From contig NZ_CP102931.1 in NCBI RefSeq assembly GCF_024734665.1, forward strand, positions 4,834,001 to 4,898,000: a stretch of 64,000 nt of DNA, in the 5' to 3' direction. Position 1 is the first letter of the stretch. Each line of letters begins with the position of its first letter. This DNA comes from Variovorax paradoxus. Its GTDB lineage: Bacteria > Pseudomonadota > Gammaproteobacteria > Burkholderiales > Burkholderiaceae_C. Position numbers and translations under genes: made by a program. Under the pieces are notes generated by a model. The model was not told the DNA's origin. It saw only the letters and a program-made list of their open reading frames with translations, and did not search any database. Positions 34,386 to 44,494 of this stretch are shown one piece after another.

Positions 34386-35957
34386 ATGAAACGACGAACG
34401 CTTGCCGCCCTCGCTGCCCTGGTGCTTTCCCTTCCGGCGTTCGCCCAGACGCCGCCTCCCAAGACGCTGAAGGTGGTGGCGCACGCCGACCTGAAGATCC
34501 TCGACCCGACCTTCACCACGGCGTACATCTCGCGCAACTTCGGCTACATGGTCTACGACACGCTGTTCGCGCAGGATGCGAGCGGCAAGCCCCAGCCGCA
34601 GATGGTCGATAAGTACACGACCTCGAAAGACGGCAAGCAGTGGAGCTTCACGCTGCGCCCGGGCCTCAAGTTCTCCGACGGCAGCGCCGTCACCTCGGCC
34701 GACGCCATCGCCTCGCTGCAGCGCTGGGCCGCACGCGACAGCCTGGGCCGCGCGATGGTGGCGAGCGGCGCCGAGTGGAAGGCAACCGATGCGCGCAGCT
34801 TCACGCTCACGCTCAACGAGCCCTTCGGCATGGTGCTCGAGGCGCTGGCCAAGCCCTCGGGCTTTCCGCCGGTGATCCTGCCCGAGCGGCTGGCCAAGAT
34901 GCCGGCCACCGCGCCGCTGACCGAGGTGCTGGGCTCCGGCCCCTTCATCTTCAAGCGCGACGAATGGGTGCCGGGCAACAAGACGGTGTTCGTGCGCAAC
35001 CCCAACTACGTGGCGCGCAGCGAGCCGCCGAGCGGCCTGTCGGGCAGCAAGAAGAGCAGCTTCGATCGCGTCGAATGGCTCTACCTGCCCGACGCCAACA
35101 GCGCGGTGGCCGCTCTGAAGCGCGGCGAGGTCGACCTCATCGAACAGCTGCCGCCCGACTACATCGCGCCGCTGCGCACCGACACCAGCGTGAAGATCGG
35201 CGCCTTCGGCACCTACCAGGGCTTCCTGGTGATGAACCAGCTGCACCCGCCCTTCGACAACCCGAAGGTGCGCCAGGCGCTGCTGCAGGCCGTGAGCCAG
35301 GAACGCTTCGTGGCGGCCATGGGCTTCCCGCTGGACATGCGCATGGCCTACTGCGCCACCTACTTCATCTGCGGCAGCCCCAACGACACGGCCGCCGGTG
35401 CCGACCCCTACCGCAAGGCCGACGTGGCCAAGGCCAAACAGTTGCTCGCGGCCTCCGGCTACAAGGGCGAGAAGGTGGTGCTGATGGTGCCCAGCGACGT
35501 GCCCTACCTCAACGCCGAGGCGCTGATGGCCGCGCAGACAATGAAGAGCATCGGCCTGAACGTCGACGCACAAAGCATGGACTGGGCCTCCATCGGCGCG
35601 CGCCGCGCCAAGCGCGATGCGGCCGACGCGGGCGGCTGGAACATGTACGTCACCGTGGCCGGCGAATTCGACGCCAACTCGCCCATCGCCAATGCCTACC
35701 TGGGCGCGGCGTGCGGCAACACGCTGCCCGGCTGGCCCTGCGACAAGCCGCTCGACGAGCTGCGCACCGCATGGCTGAAAGAGACTGTGCCGGCCAAGCG
35801 CAAGGAGCTGCTCGACGCCTTCCAGCGCCGCGCCTACGAAGCCGTGCCGTACATCAACGCGGGCCAGTACTCGGCCGCGTTCGCCGCGCGCGCCAGCCTC
35901 AAGGGGCTGGACAAACTCTGGGCCGGCCTGCCGACGGTCTGGGTACTCGACAAGTAA
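34386..35957 (+). CDS. Dipeptide/oligopeptide ABC importer, periplasmic binding protein (family 5)
   Basis: The 523-residue SBP_bac_5 protein has a signal peptide (about 1-21, ending AFAQ) and the family landmarks: TAYISRNFGYMVYDTLF near the N-terminus, LRPGLKFSDGSAVTSADAI, and VRNPNYV. It captures peptides or acyl-amino acids in the periplasm for the DppBCDF-type transporter that follows. CGGAGAA lies about 8 bases before the ATG. No lipobox is present, so it should be soluble. Confidence 0.94.
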   Translation: MKRRTLAALAALVLSLPAFAQTPPPKTLKVVAHADLKILDPTFTTAYISRNFGYMVYDTLFAQDASGKPQPQMVDKYTTSKDGKQWSFTLRPGLKFSDGSAVTSADAIASLQRWAARDSLGRAMVASGAEWKATDARSFTLTLNEPFGMVLEALAKPSGFPPVILPERLAKMPATAPLTEVLGSGPFIFKRDEWVPGNKTVFVRNPNYVARSEPPSGLSGSKKSSFDRVEWLYLPDANSAVAALKRGEVDLIEQLPPDYIAPLRTDTSVKIGAFGTYQGFLVMNQLHPPFDNPKVRQALLQAVSQERFVAAMGFPLDMRMAYCATYFICGSPNDTAAGADPYRKADVAKAKQLLAASGYKGEKVVLMVPSDVPYLNAEALMAAQTMKSIGLNVDAQSMDWASIGARRAKRDAADAGGWNMYVTVAGEFDANSPIANAYLGAACGNTLPGWPCDKPLDELRTAWLKETVPAKRKELLDAFQRRAYEAVPYINAGQYSAAFAARASLKGLDKLWAGLPTVWVLDK

Positions 35958-35984
35958 GACGAAGCGCCAGCACAAGGCATCGCC

Positions 35985-36920
35985 ATGGGCTACATCGTTC
36001 GACGCTTTCTCTCGACGCTCCCGGTCATGGCAGTGGTGGCCGTGGTGGTGTTCCTGCTGATCCACCTGTCGCCGGGCGACCCGGCCGCGCTCATCGCGGG
36101 CGACCTCGCCACCACCGAGGACATCGAGAAGCTGCGCGCCGCGCTCGGCCTGAACCTGCCGCTGTGGCAGCAGTTCGCGCTTTGGGTCGGCAAACTGTTC
36201 ACCGGTGACCTCGGCACCTCGATCTTCACGCAGATGCCAGTGGCGCAGCTGCTGGGGCAGCGGCTTGAGCCGACGGTGTCGATCGCCGCGCTGACCATGC
36301 TCATCACGCTGGTGGTGTCGGTGCCGCTGGGCACGCTCGCGGCGCATCGCGCGGGCAGCTGGATCGACCGGCTGGTGATGCTGTTCGCGGTGCTGGCCTT
36401 CTCGGTGCCGGTGTTCCTGGTGGGCTACCTGCTGGTCTACAGCTTCGCGGTCCAGCTGCCGTGGTTTCCGGTGCAGGGCTATGTGCACTTTGCCGAGGGC
36501 CCGGGTGAATGGCTGCGTTCGCTGGTGCTGCCCTGCGTGAACCTCGCGCTGGTGTACATCGCGCTGGTAACGCGCATGACGCGCGCCACCGTGCTCGAAG
36601 TGCTGCACGAGGACTACATCCGCACCGCGCGTGCCAAGGGCCTGGGCGTGCTGCCGGTGCTGGGGCATGCGCTGCGCAACGCGGCCATTCCCATCGCCAC
36701 CACTGTCGGCGCGGGCATCGCGCTGCTGATCGGCGGCGTGGTGGTCACCGAAACGGTGTTCGCCATTCCGGGTGTGGGCCGGCTCGTGATCGATTCGGTG
36801 CAGCGGCACGACTACCCGGTGATTCAGAGCGTGCTGCTGCTGTCGGCGGGGGTGTACGTGCTGATCAACCTGCTGATCGACCTGAGCTACCGCCTGTTCG
36901 ACCCGCGCATCCAGTACTGA
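35985..36920 (+). CDS. ABC importer permease, DppB type
   Basis: The 311-residue protein has six predicted membrane helices. It has the N-terminal MGYIVRRFLSTLPV and the SPGDPA loop typical of DppB/OppB, and the cytoplasmic EAA motif segment (RTARAKGLGVLPVLGHALRN) that contacts the ATPases. It pairs with the DppC-type permease encoded next, 19 bases on. Confidence 0.95.
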   Translation: MGYIVRRFLSTLPVMAVVAVVVFLLIHLSPGDPAALIAGDLATTEDIEKLRAALGLNLPLWQQFALWVGKLFTGDLGTSIFTQMPVAQLLGQRLEPTVSIAALTMLITLVVSVPLGTLAAHRAGSWIDRLVMLFAVLAFSVPVFLVGYLLVYSFAVQLPWFPVQGYVHFAEGPGEWLRSLVLPCVNLALVYIALVTRMTRATVLEVLHEDYIRTARAKGLGVLPVLGHALRNAAIPIATTVGAGIALLIGGVVVTETVFAIPGVGRLVIDSVQRHDYPVIQSVLLLSAGVYVLINLLIDLSYRLFDPRIQY

Positions 36921-36939
36921 TGAAGAAGAACCCCACGCA

Positions 36940-37842
36940 ATGTCCACGGTCCTTCCCTTGAACACCATCCAGACACCCGACGCCGCGGCCGACGACGAAG
37001 CCCCTTTCGTGCCGCCGCGCTGGCGCTGGGTGCGCAAGCACCCCACGCTGATCATCGGCGCGCTGCTGCTGATCGCGGTGGCCATTCTCTCCATTGCCGC
37101 GCCGTGGATCGCCACGCACGATCCGCAAGACATCGACCCGCTCGCGCGCATGCAACCGCCTTCCGGCGAGCACTGGTTCGGCACCGATGCGCTGGGGCGC
37201 GACGTGTTCAGCCGCGCCGTGTGGGGCGGTCGCGTGTCGATGATCGTGGGCGCCGCGGTCGCGGTGCTGGCCACCTGCTTCGGCATTGCGCTCGGGTTGG
37301 TGTCGGGCTTCGTGCGCTGGGCGGACGGGCCCATCATGCGGGTGATGGACGGGCTCATGGCCATCCCCGGCATCCTGCTGGCCATCGCGCTCATGGCGGT
37401 GACGCGCGCCAGCCTCGCGACAGTGATCGTCGCCATCACGGTGCCCGAGATTCCGCGCGTGGTGCGGCTGGTGCGATCGCTCGCGCTCACGTTGCGCGAG
37501 CAGCTGTTCGTGGAGGCCGCGCATGCGGTGGGCACGCGGCTGCCGGTGATCCTGGTGCGCCACGTGCTGCCGAACATCGTGGCGCCGTTGGTGGTGCAGG
37601 CCACCTTCGTGGCGGCGGCCGCCGTGCTGACCGAAGCCGCGCTATCGTTCCTCGGCGTGGGCGTGCCTTCGCAGACGCCCAGCTGGGGCAACATGATGGC
37701 CGAGGGACGCAACTTCGTGACGGTGGCGTTCCACATCATCCTGTATCCGGGGCTGCTGCTGGCGGCGACGGTCCTGGCGATCAACCTGCTCGGCGATGGC
37801 CTGCGCGATGCGCTCGACCCGCGCCTTGCGCGGCAACTGTGA
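36940..37842 (+). CDS. ABC importer permease, DppC type
   Basis: The 300-residue protein has an N-terminal cytoplasmic stretch of about 30 residues, an OppC_N helix, then the binding-protein-dependent transport domain with five helices. [12 protein letters not shown], characteristic of DppC/OppC, precedes the second helix, and the EAA loop ([20 protein letters not shown]) is clear. It is the second permease of the importer. Confidence 0.95.
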   Translation: MSTVLPLNTIQTPDAAADDEAPFVPPRWRWVRKHPTLIIGALLLIAVAILSIAAPWIATHDPQDIDPLARMQPPSGEHWFGTDALGRDVFSRAVWGGRVSMIVGAAVAVLATCFGIALGLVSGFVRWADGPIMRVMDGLMAIPGILLAIALMAVTRASLATVIVAITVPEIPRVVRLVRSLALTLREQLFVEAAHAVGTRLPVILVRHVLPNIVAPLVVQATFVAAAAVLTEAALSFLGVGVPSQTPSWGNMMAEGRNFVTVAFHIILYPGLLLAATVLAINLLGDGLRDALDPRLARQL

Positions 37843-37852
37843 AGGACATGTC

Positions 37853-38880
<1,028 letters not shown>

Positions 38881-38884
<4 letters not shown>

Positions 38885-39870
38885 CGACGACCGCTGCAAC
38901 GCCACTGCTGCAGGTGCGCAACCTGCGCAAGCACTACATCTCGCCCAAGCGCTGGCTGCGGCCGGCCAGGCCTTCGATCCAGGCGGTCGATGGCGTGTCG
39001 TTCTCCGTTGCGCGCGGCGAAACGCTGTCGCTGGTCGGCGAATCGGGCTGCGGCAAGACGACCACGGCCAAGTCGGTCATGCGACTGGTCGAGCCGACCT
39101 CGGGCTCGGTGCAGCTCGAGGGCGAAGAGCTGCTGACGCTGTCCGCCGAGGACATGCGCATGCGCCGGCGGCAGCTGCAGATTATTTTTCAGGACCCGTA
39201 TGCCTCGCTGAACCCGCGCCTGACGGCCGGAGACATCGTGGCCGAGCCTCTGCGCAACTTCGGCATGGGCGCGGCGGCCGAGCGGCGCGAGCGCGTGCAG
39301 TGGCTGTTCTCGCGCGTCGGGCTGCGGCCCGAGGCGGCGAAGAAGTTTCCGCACGAGTTCTCCGGCGGACAGCGGCAACGGCTGGGCATTGCGCGAGCAT
39401 TGGCGCTGAACCCGAAGCTGATCGTGTGCGACGAGCCGGTGTCGGCGCTCGACGTGTCGGTGCAGGCGCAGGTGGTCAATCTGCTGATGGACCTGCAGGC
39501 AGAGTTCGGCATCGCGTATCTCTTCGTGGCGCACGACCTTGCGGTGGTGCGGCACATCAGTCATCGCGTGGCAGTGATGTACCTGGGGCACATCGTGGAG
39601 ATTGCGGACCGCGACACGCTTTTCTCGACGCCGCTGCATCCGTACACCGAGATTCTTCTGTCGGCCGTGCCCGTGCCCAACCCGCGCACGCCCGCGCGAC
39701 GCATGCTGCTGCAGGGCGATCCGCCGAGCCCCGCCAACCCGCCTTCGGGGTGCCGCTTTCATACACGCTGCCCGATGGCGCAGGCTGTGTGCAAGGAGAG
39801 GACGCCCGAGCTGACCGAGCGACCGTCGTCCGCGAACGGCAGCCACTGGGTTGCCTGCCATTTCCGCTGA
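38881..39870 (+). CDS. ABC importer ATPase, DppF type
   Basis: The 329-residue protein has Walker A GESGCGKT (53-60), signature [15 protein letters not shown], Walker [12 protein letters not shown], and a C-terminal Cys-containing tail ([14 protein letters not shown]). With DppD it forms the heterodimeric engine of the importer. It starts four bases inside the previous gene. The deacylase gene follows after 22 bases, keeping transport and breakdown in one transcript. Confidence 0.95.
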
Positions 39871-39892
39871 AGAAGAAAGAAAGGATCTTTCC

Positions 39893-41350
39893 GTGTCCGA
39901 AAAACTTCCCCACTACGACCTGCTGATCCGCGGTGGCACCGTCATCGATGGCACCAAGGCGCCGCGCTTCGATGCCGACGTCGGCATCGTGAACGGCCGC
40001 ATCGCCGCCATCGGCAAGCTCGCGGGCCACACGGCCGAGCAGACGCTCGACGCCACCGGCCGTATCGTCGCGCCAGGCTTCATCGACTCGCACACGCACG
40101 ACGACCAGGCGGTGCTGTCGCAGGCGCAGATGCCGTTCAAGGTGTCGCAGGGCGTGACCACGGTGGTGGCAGGCAACTGCGGCATCAGCGCCGCGCCGCT
40201 GCGCGCCGACATGGACCTGCCGATGCCGCTGAGCCTGCTCGACCCGCCGGCGGAAGGCCGCTTCACCACCTTCGCGGCGTACCTCGATGCGCTGCGCGCC
40301 ACGCCCTCGTCGGTGAACGTGGCGGCGATGGTCGGCCATTCGACCTTGCGCGCCGTGGTCATGGCCGACCTCGACCGGCCCGCGAACGACACCGAGATCG
40401 CAGCCATGCAGGCGCTGGTCGAAGAGGCGATGCAGGCCGGTGCCATCGGCCTGTCGACCGGCACCTTCTATCCGCCGGCGGTGAAGGCGACGACCGAGGA
40501 GATCATCGAAGTCGGCCGTCCGCTCAGCTCGCGCAAGGCGCTGTACGTGACCCACATGCGCGACGAGAGCGACCGCGTGATGGAGTCGCTGGAAGAAACC
40601 TTCCTCATCGGCCGCGCGCTCGACATTCCGGTGGTGGTGTCGCACCACAAGGTGCAGAACACGCAGAACTTCGGCAAGACGAAGGTCACGCTGCCCTTCA
40701 TCAAGGAAGCGATGCAGCACCAGTGCATCGGGCTCGACTGCTACCCCTACACGGCCGGCTCCACCATGATCCGCACCGATCGCGGAATGATGGAAGGCCG
40801 CGTGCTCATCGCCTCGAGCGTGCCGCACCCCGAATGCGCGGGCCGCGACCTGAAGGACATCGCCGCCGAATGGGGCGTGTCGGGCGAAGAGGCGGCCAAG
40901 CGGCTGCAGCCCGGCAGCGCGATCTATTTCATGATGGACGAGGACGACGTGCAGCGCATCCTCGCATTCGACGAAACCATGATCGGCTCGGACGGCATTC
41001 CGCTGGGCGAGAAGCCGCATCCGCGCCTATGGGGCACCTTCCCGCGCGTGCTGGGGCACTACAGCCGGGATGTCGGCCTGTTTCCGCTGGAAACGGCGGT
41101 GTGGAAGATGACCGGGCTCACGGCGCGCAACTTCGGCCTGCACGAGCGCGGCACTCTGAAGCCGGGCCACCACGCCGACGTGGTGATCTTCAACGCCGCG
41201 ACGGTGCGCGACACCGCGAACTACGAAACGCCGATGCAGCCGGCCGAAGGCATCGATGCGGTGATCGTGAATGGCGCCGTGACCTGGCGCGACGGGGCGC
41301 ACTGCGGGGTGCGCAACGGGCAGGTGATCACGCGGCGCGAGACTGCCTGA
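39893..41350 (+). CDS. N-acyl-D-amino-acid deacylase (D-aminoacylase)
   Basis: The 485-residue enzyme is the length of Alcaligenes D-aminoacylase (483). The metal site matches it nearly residue for residue: HxH at 67 and 69 (DSHTHDD), Cys96 in GNCGIS, His221, His251 and Asp367 in GSDGIP. It releases D-amino acids from N-acyl-D-amino acids in the cytoplasm, giving substrate to the flavoprotein at 31691. I choose GTG at 39893, with AAGGA 9 bases upstream, over an ATG 14 codons earlier that overlaps dppF. It is the last gene of the operon. Confidence 0.94.
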   Translation: MSEKLPHYDLLIRGGTVIDGTKAPRFDADVGIVNGRIAAIGKLAGHTAEQTLDATGRIVAPGFIDSHTHDDQAVLSQAQMPFKVSQGVTTVVAGNCGISAAPLRADMDLPMPLSLLDPPAEGRFTTFAAYLDALRATPSSVNVAAMVGHSTLRAVVMADLDRPANDTEIAAMQALVEEAMQAGAIGLSTGTFYPPAVKATTEEIIEVGRPLSSRKALYVTHMRDESDRVMESLEETFLIGRALDIPVVVSHHKVQNTQNFGKTKVTLPFIKEAMQHQCIGLDCYPYTAGSTMIRTDRGMMEGRVLIASSVPHPECAGRDLKDIAAEWGVSGEEAAKRLQPGSAIYFMMDEDDVQRILAFDETMIGSDGIPLGEKPHPRLWGTFPRVLGHYSRDVGLFPLETAVWKMTGLTARNFGLHERGTLKPGHHADVVIFNAATVRDTANYETPMQPAEGIDAVIVNGAVTWRDGAHCGVRNGQVITRRETA

Positions 41351-41365
41351 ATGGCTTGAGCAGGC

Positions 41366-41578
41366 TCAGTCTGGAGCGTTCATCACGCGGTCGAATTCTT
41401 CGTCTGCCGGCACGTTGTCGGCATCGAGTTCGCTCGCATCGGTGAGATCGATGCCCGTTTCCTCCGACAGGTCGTCGGACACGTCGCTGTCCTGCTCCTC
41501 GAAGTCATCGGCGGGCGTGTCGTCCTCATCGTCTTCGGCGGGCGAGGCGGATCGCGCGGTGGCGTCGATGGTGTTCAT
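41366..41578 (-). CDS. Small, extremely acidic protein
   Basis: The 70-residue protein is about 40 percent Asp and Glu, with Ala, Ser and Thr making up much of the rest; there is no membrane helix or Cys. It is probably disordered. GAGGAA lies 8 bases before the ATG, which supports a real gene. I do not recognise a family. Such acidic peptides can be nucleic-acid mimics, chaperone-like or metal-buffering; none is shown here. It converges on the deacylase gene and lies downstream of the ZIP gene on the same strand. Confidence 0.68.
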   Translation of the reverse strand: MNTIDATARSASPAEDDEDDTPADDFEEQDSDVSDDLSEETGIDLTDASELDADNVPADEEFDRVMNAPD

Positions 41579-41707
41579 GATCGGTTCCTCGGCTGATTTC
41601 TGACAGACCCCCTATGGTGCGCCTGTTTCGGCCGTTCCGGTTCATCCGGCGCGCAGCGTCGGTGTCGGAAAGTTTCCCGCGGGATTCGCTAACCGGCTGA
41701 CCGACCG

Positions 41708-42601
41708 TCAGTCCTTGTGCACGTGGCCGTGCTCCCCGTGGCCCGGGTCGTCGTGGCCGTGGTCGTGCCCATGCTCGCCGTGCGCCAGCCGGCTCACGAG
41801 CGTGACCAGCACGATGCCCGCGGCCAGCCACAGGATCTGCGCGGCGGTCTGGCGTGCCGGCAGGCGCTTTTGCAGCTGCGGAATCAGGTCGGCCAGCGCC
41901 ACGTAGACAAAACTGCTGCCGGCCAGCACCAGGAAGTACGGCAGCCAGCTGTGCAGCTGGTCGACCAGCCACCAGCCCGCGATGCCGCCCAGTGCGGTCA
42001 TGGTGCCGGCGAGCGACACCTTCACCAGCGCCGCGCGCTGGTTGGCGGAGCTCTGGCGCAGCACGACGAGGTCGCCGATGTGGTGCGGAATTTCGTGCGC
42101 CAGCACCGCGATGGCGGCGACCAGGCCCAGGCGCAGGTCGGCAGTGAACGCCGAGGCGATCAGGATGCCGTCGCCGAAGCAGTGCACGCTGTCGCCGGTG
42201 AGCACGGCCCAGCCGCCGGTGCGGGGGCCGTGGTCGTGTGTGTGGGAATGGTCGTGGCCGTGGTCATGGTGATCGTGGCCTTCGTGCCCGTCCTTCCCTT
42301 CGCCATGGTGATGTTCGTGCCCGTGGTGCCATAGCTCGGCCTTGTCGAGCAGGAAGAAGAACACCAGCCCGAACAGCAGCACCGCGAACAGCATCGCCGG
42401 TTCGATGCGGCTCTCGAAGGCTTCGGGCAGCAGGTGCATGAATGCGGTGGCGAGCAGCGCACCGGCCGCCAGGCTCAGCAGATGTTGCGGGTTCACGCCG
42501 CCCGAACCGCTGCGCACCCCCACCTTCAGCAGGAGGGCCGCGAGCCAGACGCTTCCGATACCGGCAACCAGGGTCGCCACGATGATGACTATCAAATTCA
42601 T
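41708..42601 (-). CDS. ZIP-family metal transporter with His-rich loop
   Basis: The 297-residue protein has eight predicted membrane helices. The long cytoplasmic loop between helices 3 and 4 (about residues 90-127) contains around 17 His in HxH and HDH units, and the C-terminus is also His-rich. Helix 4 has SVHCFGDGIL and helix 5 the metal-site motif AHEIPHHIGD. It should import zinc or another divalent metal. Two palindromes lie just upstream (42607-42641). The gene is separated by a terminator from the dienelactone hydrolase gene. Confidence 0.93.
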   Translation of the reverse strand: MNLIVIIVATLVAGIGSVWLAALLLKVGVRSGSGGVNPQHLLSLAAGALLATAFMHLLPEAFESRIEPAMLFAVLLFGLVFFFLLDKAELWHHGHEHHHGEGKDGHEGHDHHDHGHDHSHTHDHGPRTGGWAVLTGDSVHCFGDGILIASAFTADLRLGLVAAIAVLAHEIPHHIGDLVVLRQSSANQRAALVKVSLAGTMTALGGIAGWWLVDQLHSWLPYFLVLAGSSFVYVALADLIPQLQKRLPARQTAAQILWLAAGIVLVTLVSRLAHGEHGHDHGHDDPGHGEHGHVHKD

Positions 42602-42606
42602 AGCTG

Positions 42607-42641
42607 CTTGCGCAAGAGGAGCGGCCGCTGAAACTGTTTCA
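42607..42641. promoter_or_regulatory. Two palindromes upstream of the ZIP gene
   Basis: CTTGCGCAAG (42607-42616) and TGAAACTGTTTCA (42629-42641) lie within 40 bases of the ZIP start. Either could be an operator, for example for a metal regulator, though neither matches a consensus I can name with confidence. Confidence 0.4.
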
Positions 42642-42663
42642 ACAAGGCCGTTGTCCGTTCATA

Positions 42664-42694
42664 AAAAGAGAAAAGGCCGTCATTCGACGGCCTT
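42664..42694 (-). terminator. Intrinsic terminator after the dienelactone hydrolase gene
   Basis: A 9-bp stem (AAGGCCGTC and its complement) with a 4-base loop, followed on the minus strand by TTTTCTCTTTTTA. Confidence 0.88.
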
Positions 42695-42722
42695 CGGCGG
42701 GGGTGGCTACAGGGCGCCGCGT

Positions 42723-43619
42723 TCAGGCGACGCCATTGGCTTTGAACCAGGCCGTGGCGCGTTGCCAGCCGTCGTCCGCCGCGCTCTTGACGTAGCTGGG
42801 GCGGTAGTCGGCATGGAATGCGTGGCCTGCTTCGGGGTACACGACGAAGCTCGACGCCTTGGCCGCCGGGGTTCCAGTGGCCAGAGCTGCTTTCATCTTA
42901 TCAACCGTGTCAAGGGGGATCCCCTGGTCTTTTCCGCCATACAGGCCGAGCACCGGCGCCTGCAGGCTGGCGGCGATGTCGATGGGGTGCTTCGGCGTCA
43001 GTTCGCTGGGCTGCCCGACCAGCCGGCCGTACCAGGCAACGCCCGCCTTGACCTTGCCGGTGGCGGCATAGAGCCACACGATGCGCCCACCCCAGCAGAA
43101 ACCGGTGATGCCGGCCTTGCTGGTGTCGCCGCCGTTGGCCTTGGCATAGGCCAGCGCGCCGTCGAGGTCGGCCAGCACCTGTGCGTCGGGCACCTTGCTG
43201 ACGATGTCGGCCTGCAGCTTCGGAATGTCGGTGTAGCCGCGCGGGTCGCCCTGGCGCGCATACAGCTCGGGCGCGATGGCGAGGTAGCCGAGCTTGGCGA
43301 AACGGCGGCAGGTGTCGGCGATGTACTCGTGCACGCCGAAGATTTCCTGGATCACCAGGATCACCGGCAGGCCGGTCTTGCCGGCGGGTGCCGCAGCGTA
43401 GGCGGGCACTTCGAAGCCGTTGACGGTGTACTTGATCGGGCCGGCCTTCAGGCCTTCGGCCGAGGTGCTGATGGCAGTCTGCGCAGCCACCGGCAGCACG
43501 GCGGCGGCATAGCCCACGCCGATGGCGGCCTTTAGTGCAGTGCGGCGCGTGGCGCCCTGCTCGGTGCTCTCGCCGGGGCGAAGCGAATCGAAGTCGGAAC
43601 GGCTGTCGTCGAGGGGCAT
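42723..43619 (-). CDS. Dienelactone hydrolase family protein with Tat signal
   Basis: The 298-residue protein has a twin-arginine signal (ATRRTALKAAIGVGYAAAV, about residues 24-45) followed by an alpha/beta hydrolase domain. The nucleophile is Cys in GFCWGGR, with the Asp in GGKDQG and the His in AGHAFH completing the triad of dienelactone hydrolases. It may open lactones or hydrolyse esters outside the cytoplasm. GGAG precedes the ATG at 43619. The substrate is unknown; export is unusual for the classical chlorocatechol enzyme. Confidence 0.88.
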   Translation of the reverse strand: MPLDDSRSDFDSLRPGESTEQGATRRTALKAAIGVGYAAAVLPVAAQTAISTSAEGLKAGPIKYTVNGFEVPAYAAAPAGKTGLPVILVIQEIFGVHEYIADTCRRFAKLGYLAIAPELYARQGDPRGYTDIPKLQADIVSKVPDAQVLADLDGALAYAKANGGDTSKAGITGFCWGGRIVWLYAATGKVKAGVAWYGRLVGQPSELTPKHPIDIAASLQAPVLGLYGGKDQGIPLDTVDKMKAALATGTPAAKASSFVVYPEAGHAFHADYRPSYVKSAADDGWQRATAWFKANGVA

Positions 43620-43722
43620 GGGAAGGGCTCCAGTTGAATCGTCGGACAAGGGGCGTTGCGCTATGAAAAAACGCACGCCGCAATGTAGGCGAAATCGACT
43701 CCTGCCTCTATGACCCCTGGTT

Positions 43723-44457
43723 TCAGTGGGGTTGGTAGGCCCGCCGGGCCAGCGCCGCGGCCAGTACCTGCGCGGGGTCGACGAGGTCGAGGCCGGCCAC
43801 CGCCGCCGAGCCCTGCAGGCCCAGCGGCACCTCGGTGCAGCCCATGATGATGGTGACCGGGCCATGGCGCTCGGCCAGCCGCAGCGCCACTTCGGAAAAG
43901 CATTGCTCGGCAAGCTGCATGTTGCCGGCCTTCACGCCGTCGAAGATGCCGCGCGTGATGGTGTGGCGCTCCGCTGGCGTCGGCACGTGGCAGCCCAGGC
44001 CCGCTTCGGCCAGCGCCTGTTCGTAGAGGCGCACGCGGTAGGTGCCTTCGGTAGCCATCAGCGCGACGCTGGTGGTGCCCTGCCCGGCCAGCTGTTGCGC
44101 GGTTTCGCGCGCCATGTGCAGCAGCTCGACCTGCGGAAAGCGCTCCTGCAGGTTGGCGTGCCAGGCATGCGCGGTGTTGCATGCGATGGCCACGGCCCGG
44201 CTGCCGAGCGCGGCCAGCCGGCCCAGCGCCTGCAGCATCGGCTCCAGCGGCTGGTGCGCGCCCTGCTCGGCCGAAGCCAGCGCATCGGTACGGTCGGGCA
44301 CCGGCACCTGCGCGAGCCAGTGCTCGGGAAAGGACTGGTCGCGCACCGGCTCGCCGCGCGCACGTATCTGCTGCGCGCAGGCCTGCACGAAAAGCCGCAC
44401 GAAGTCGGCGCCCGCCGCGGGGCCCATGCCTCCAAGAATGCCGACCACCTGCGTCAC
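43723..44457 (-). CDS. Aspartate/glutamate racemase family protein
   Basis: The 244-residue protein has the N-terminal GILGGMGP motif and the two catalytic cysteines, Cys93 in ACNTAH and Cys207 in GCTEVP, of PLP-independent amino-acid racemases. It interconverts L- and D-aspartate or -glutamate, or a related substrate. It is 37 bases after the GltI-like binding protein on the same strand, and a DadA-like gene is divergent, giving uptake, racemisation and oxidation functions in one place. Confidence 0.9.
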   Translation of the reverse strand: MTQVVGILGGMGPAAGADFVRLFVQACAQQIRARGEPVRDQSFPEHWLAQVPVPDRTDALASAEQGAHQPLEPMLQALGRLAALGSRAVAIACNTAHAWHANLQERFPQVELLHMARETAQQLAGQGTTSVALMATEGTYRVRLYEQALAEAGLGCHVPTPAERHTITRGIFDGVKAGNMQLAEQCFSEVALRLAERHGPVTIIMGCTEVPLGLQGSAAVAGLDLVDPAQVLAAALARRAYQPH

Positions 44458-44494
44458 TGCAATGTCCTTTTCTTATCTTCTCGTCGCGCCGGGA

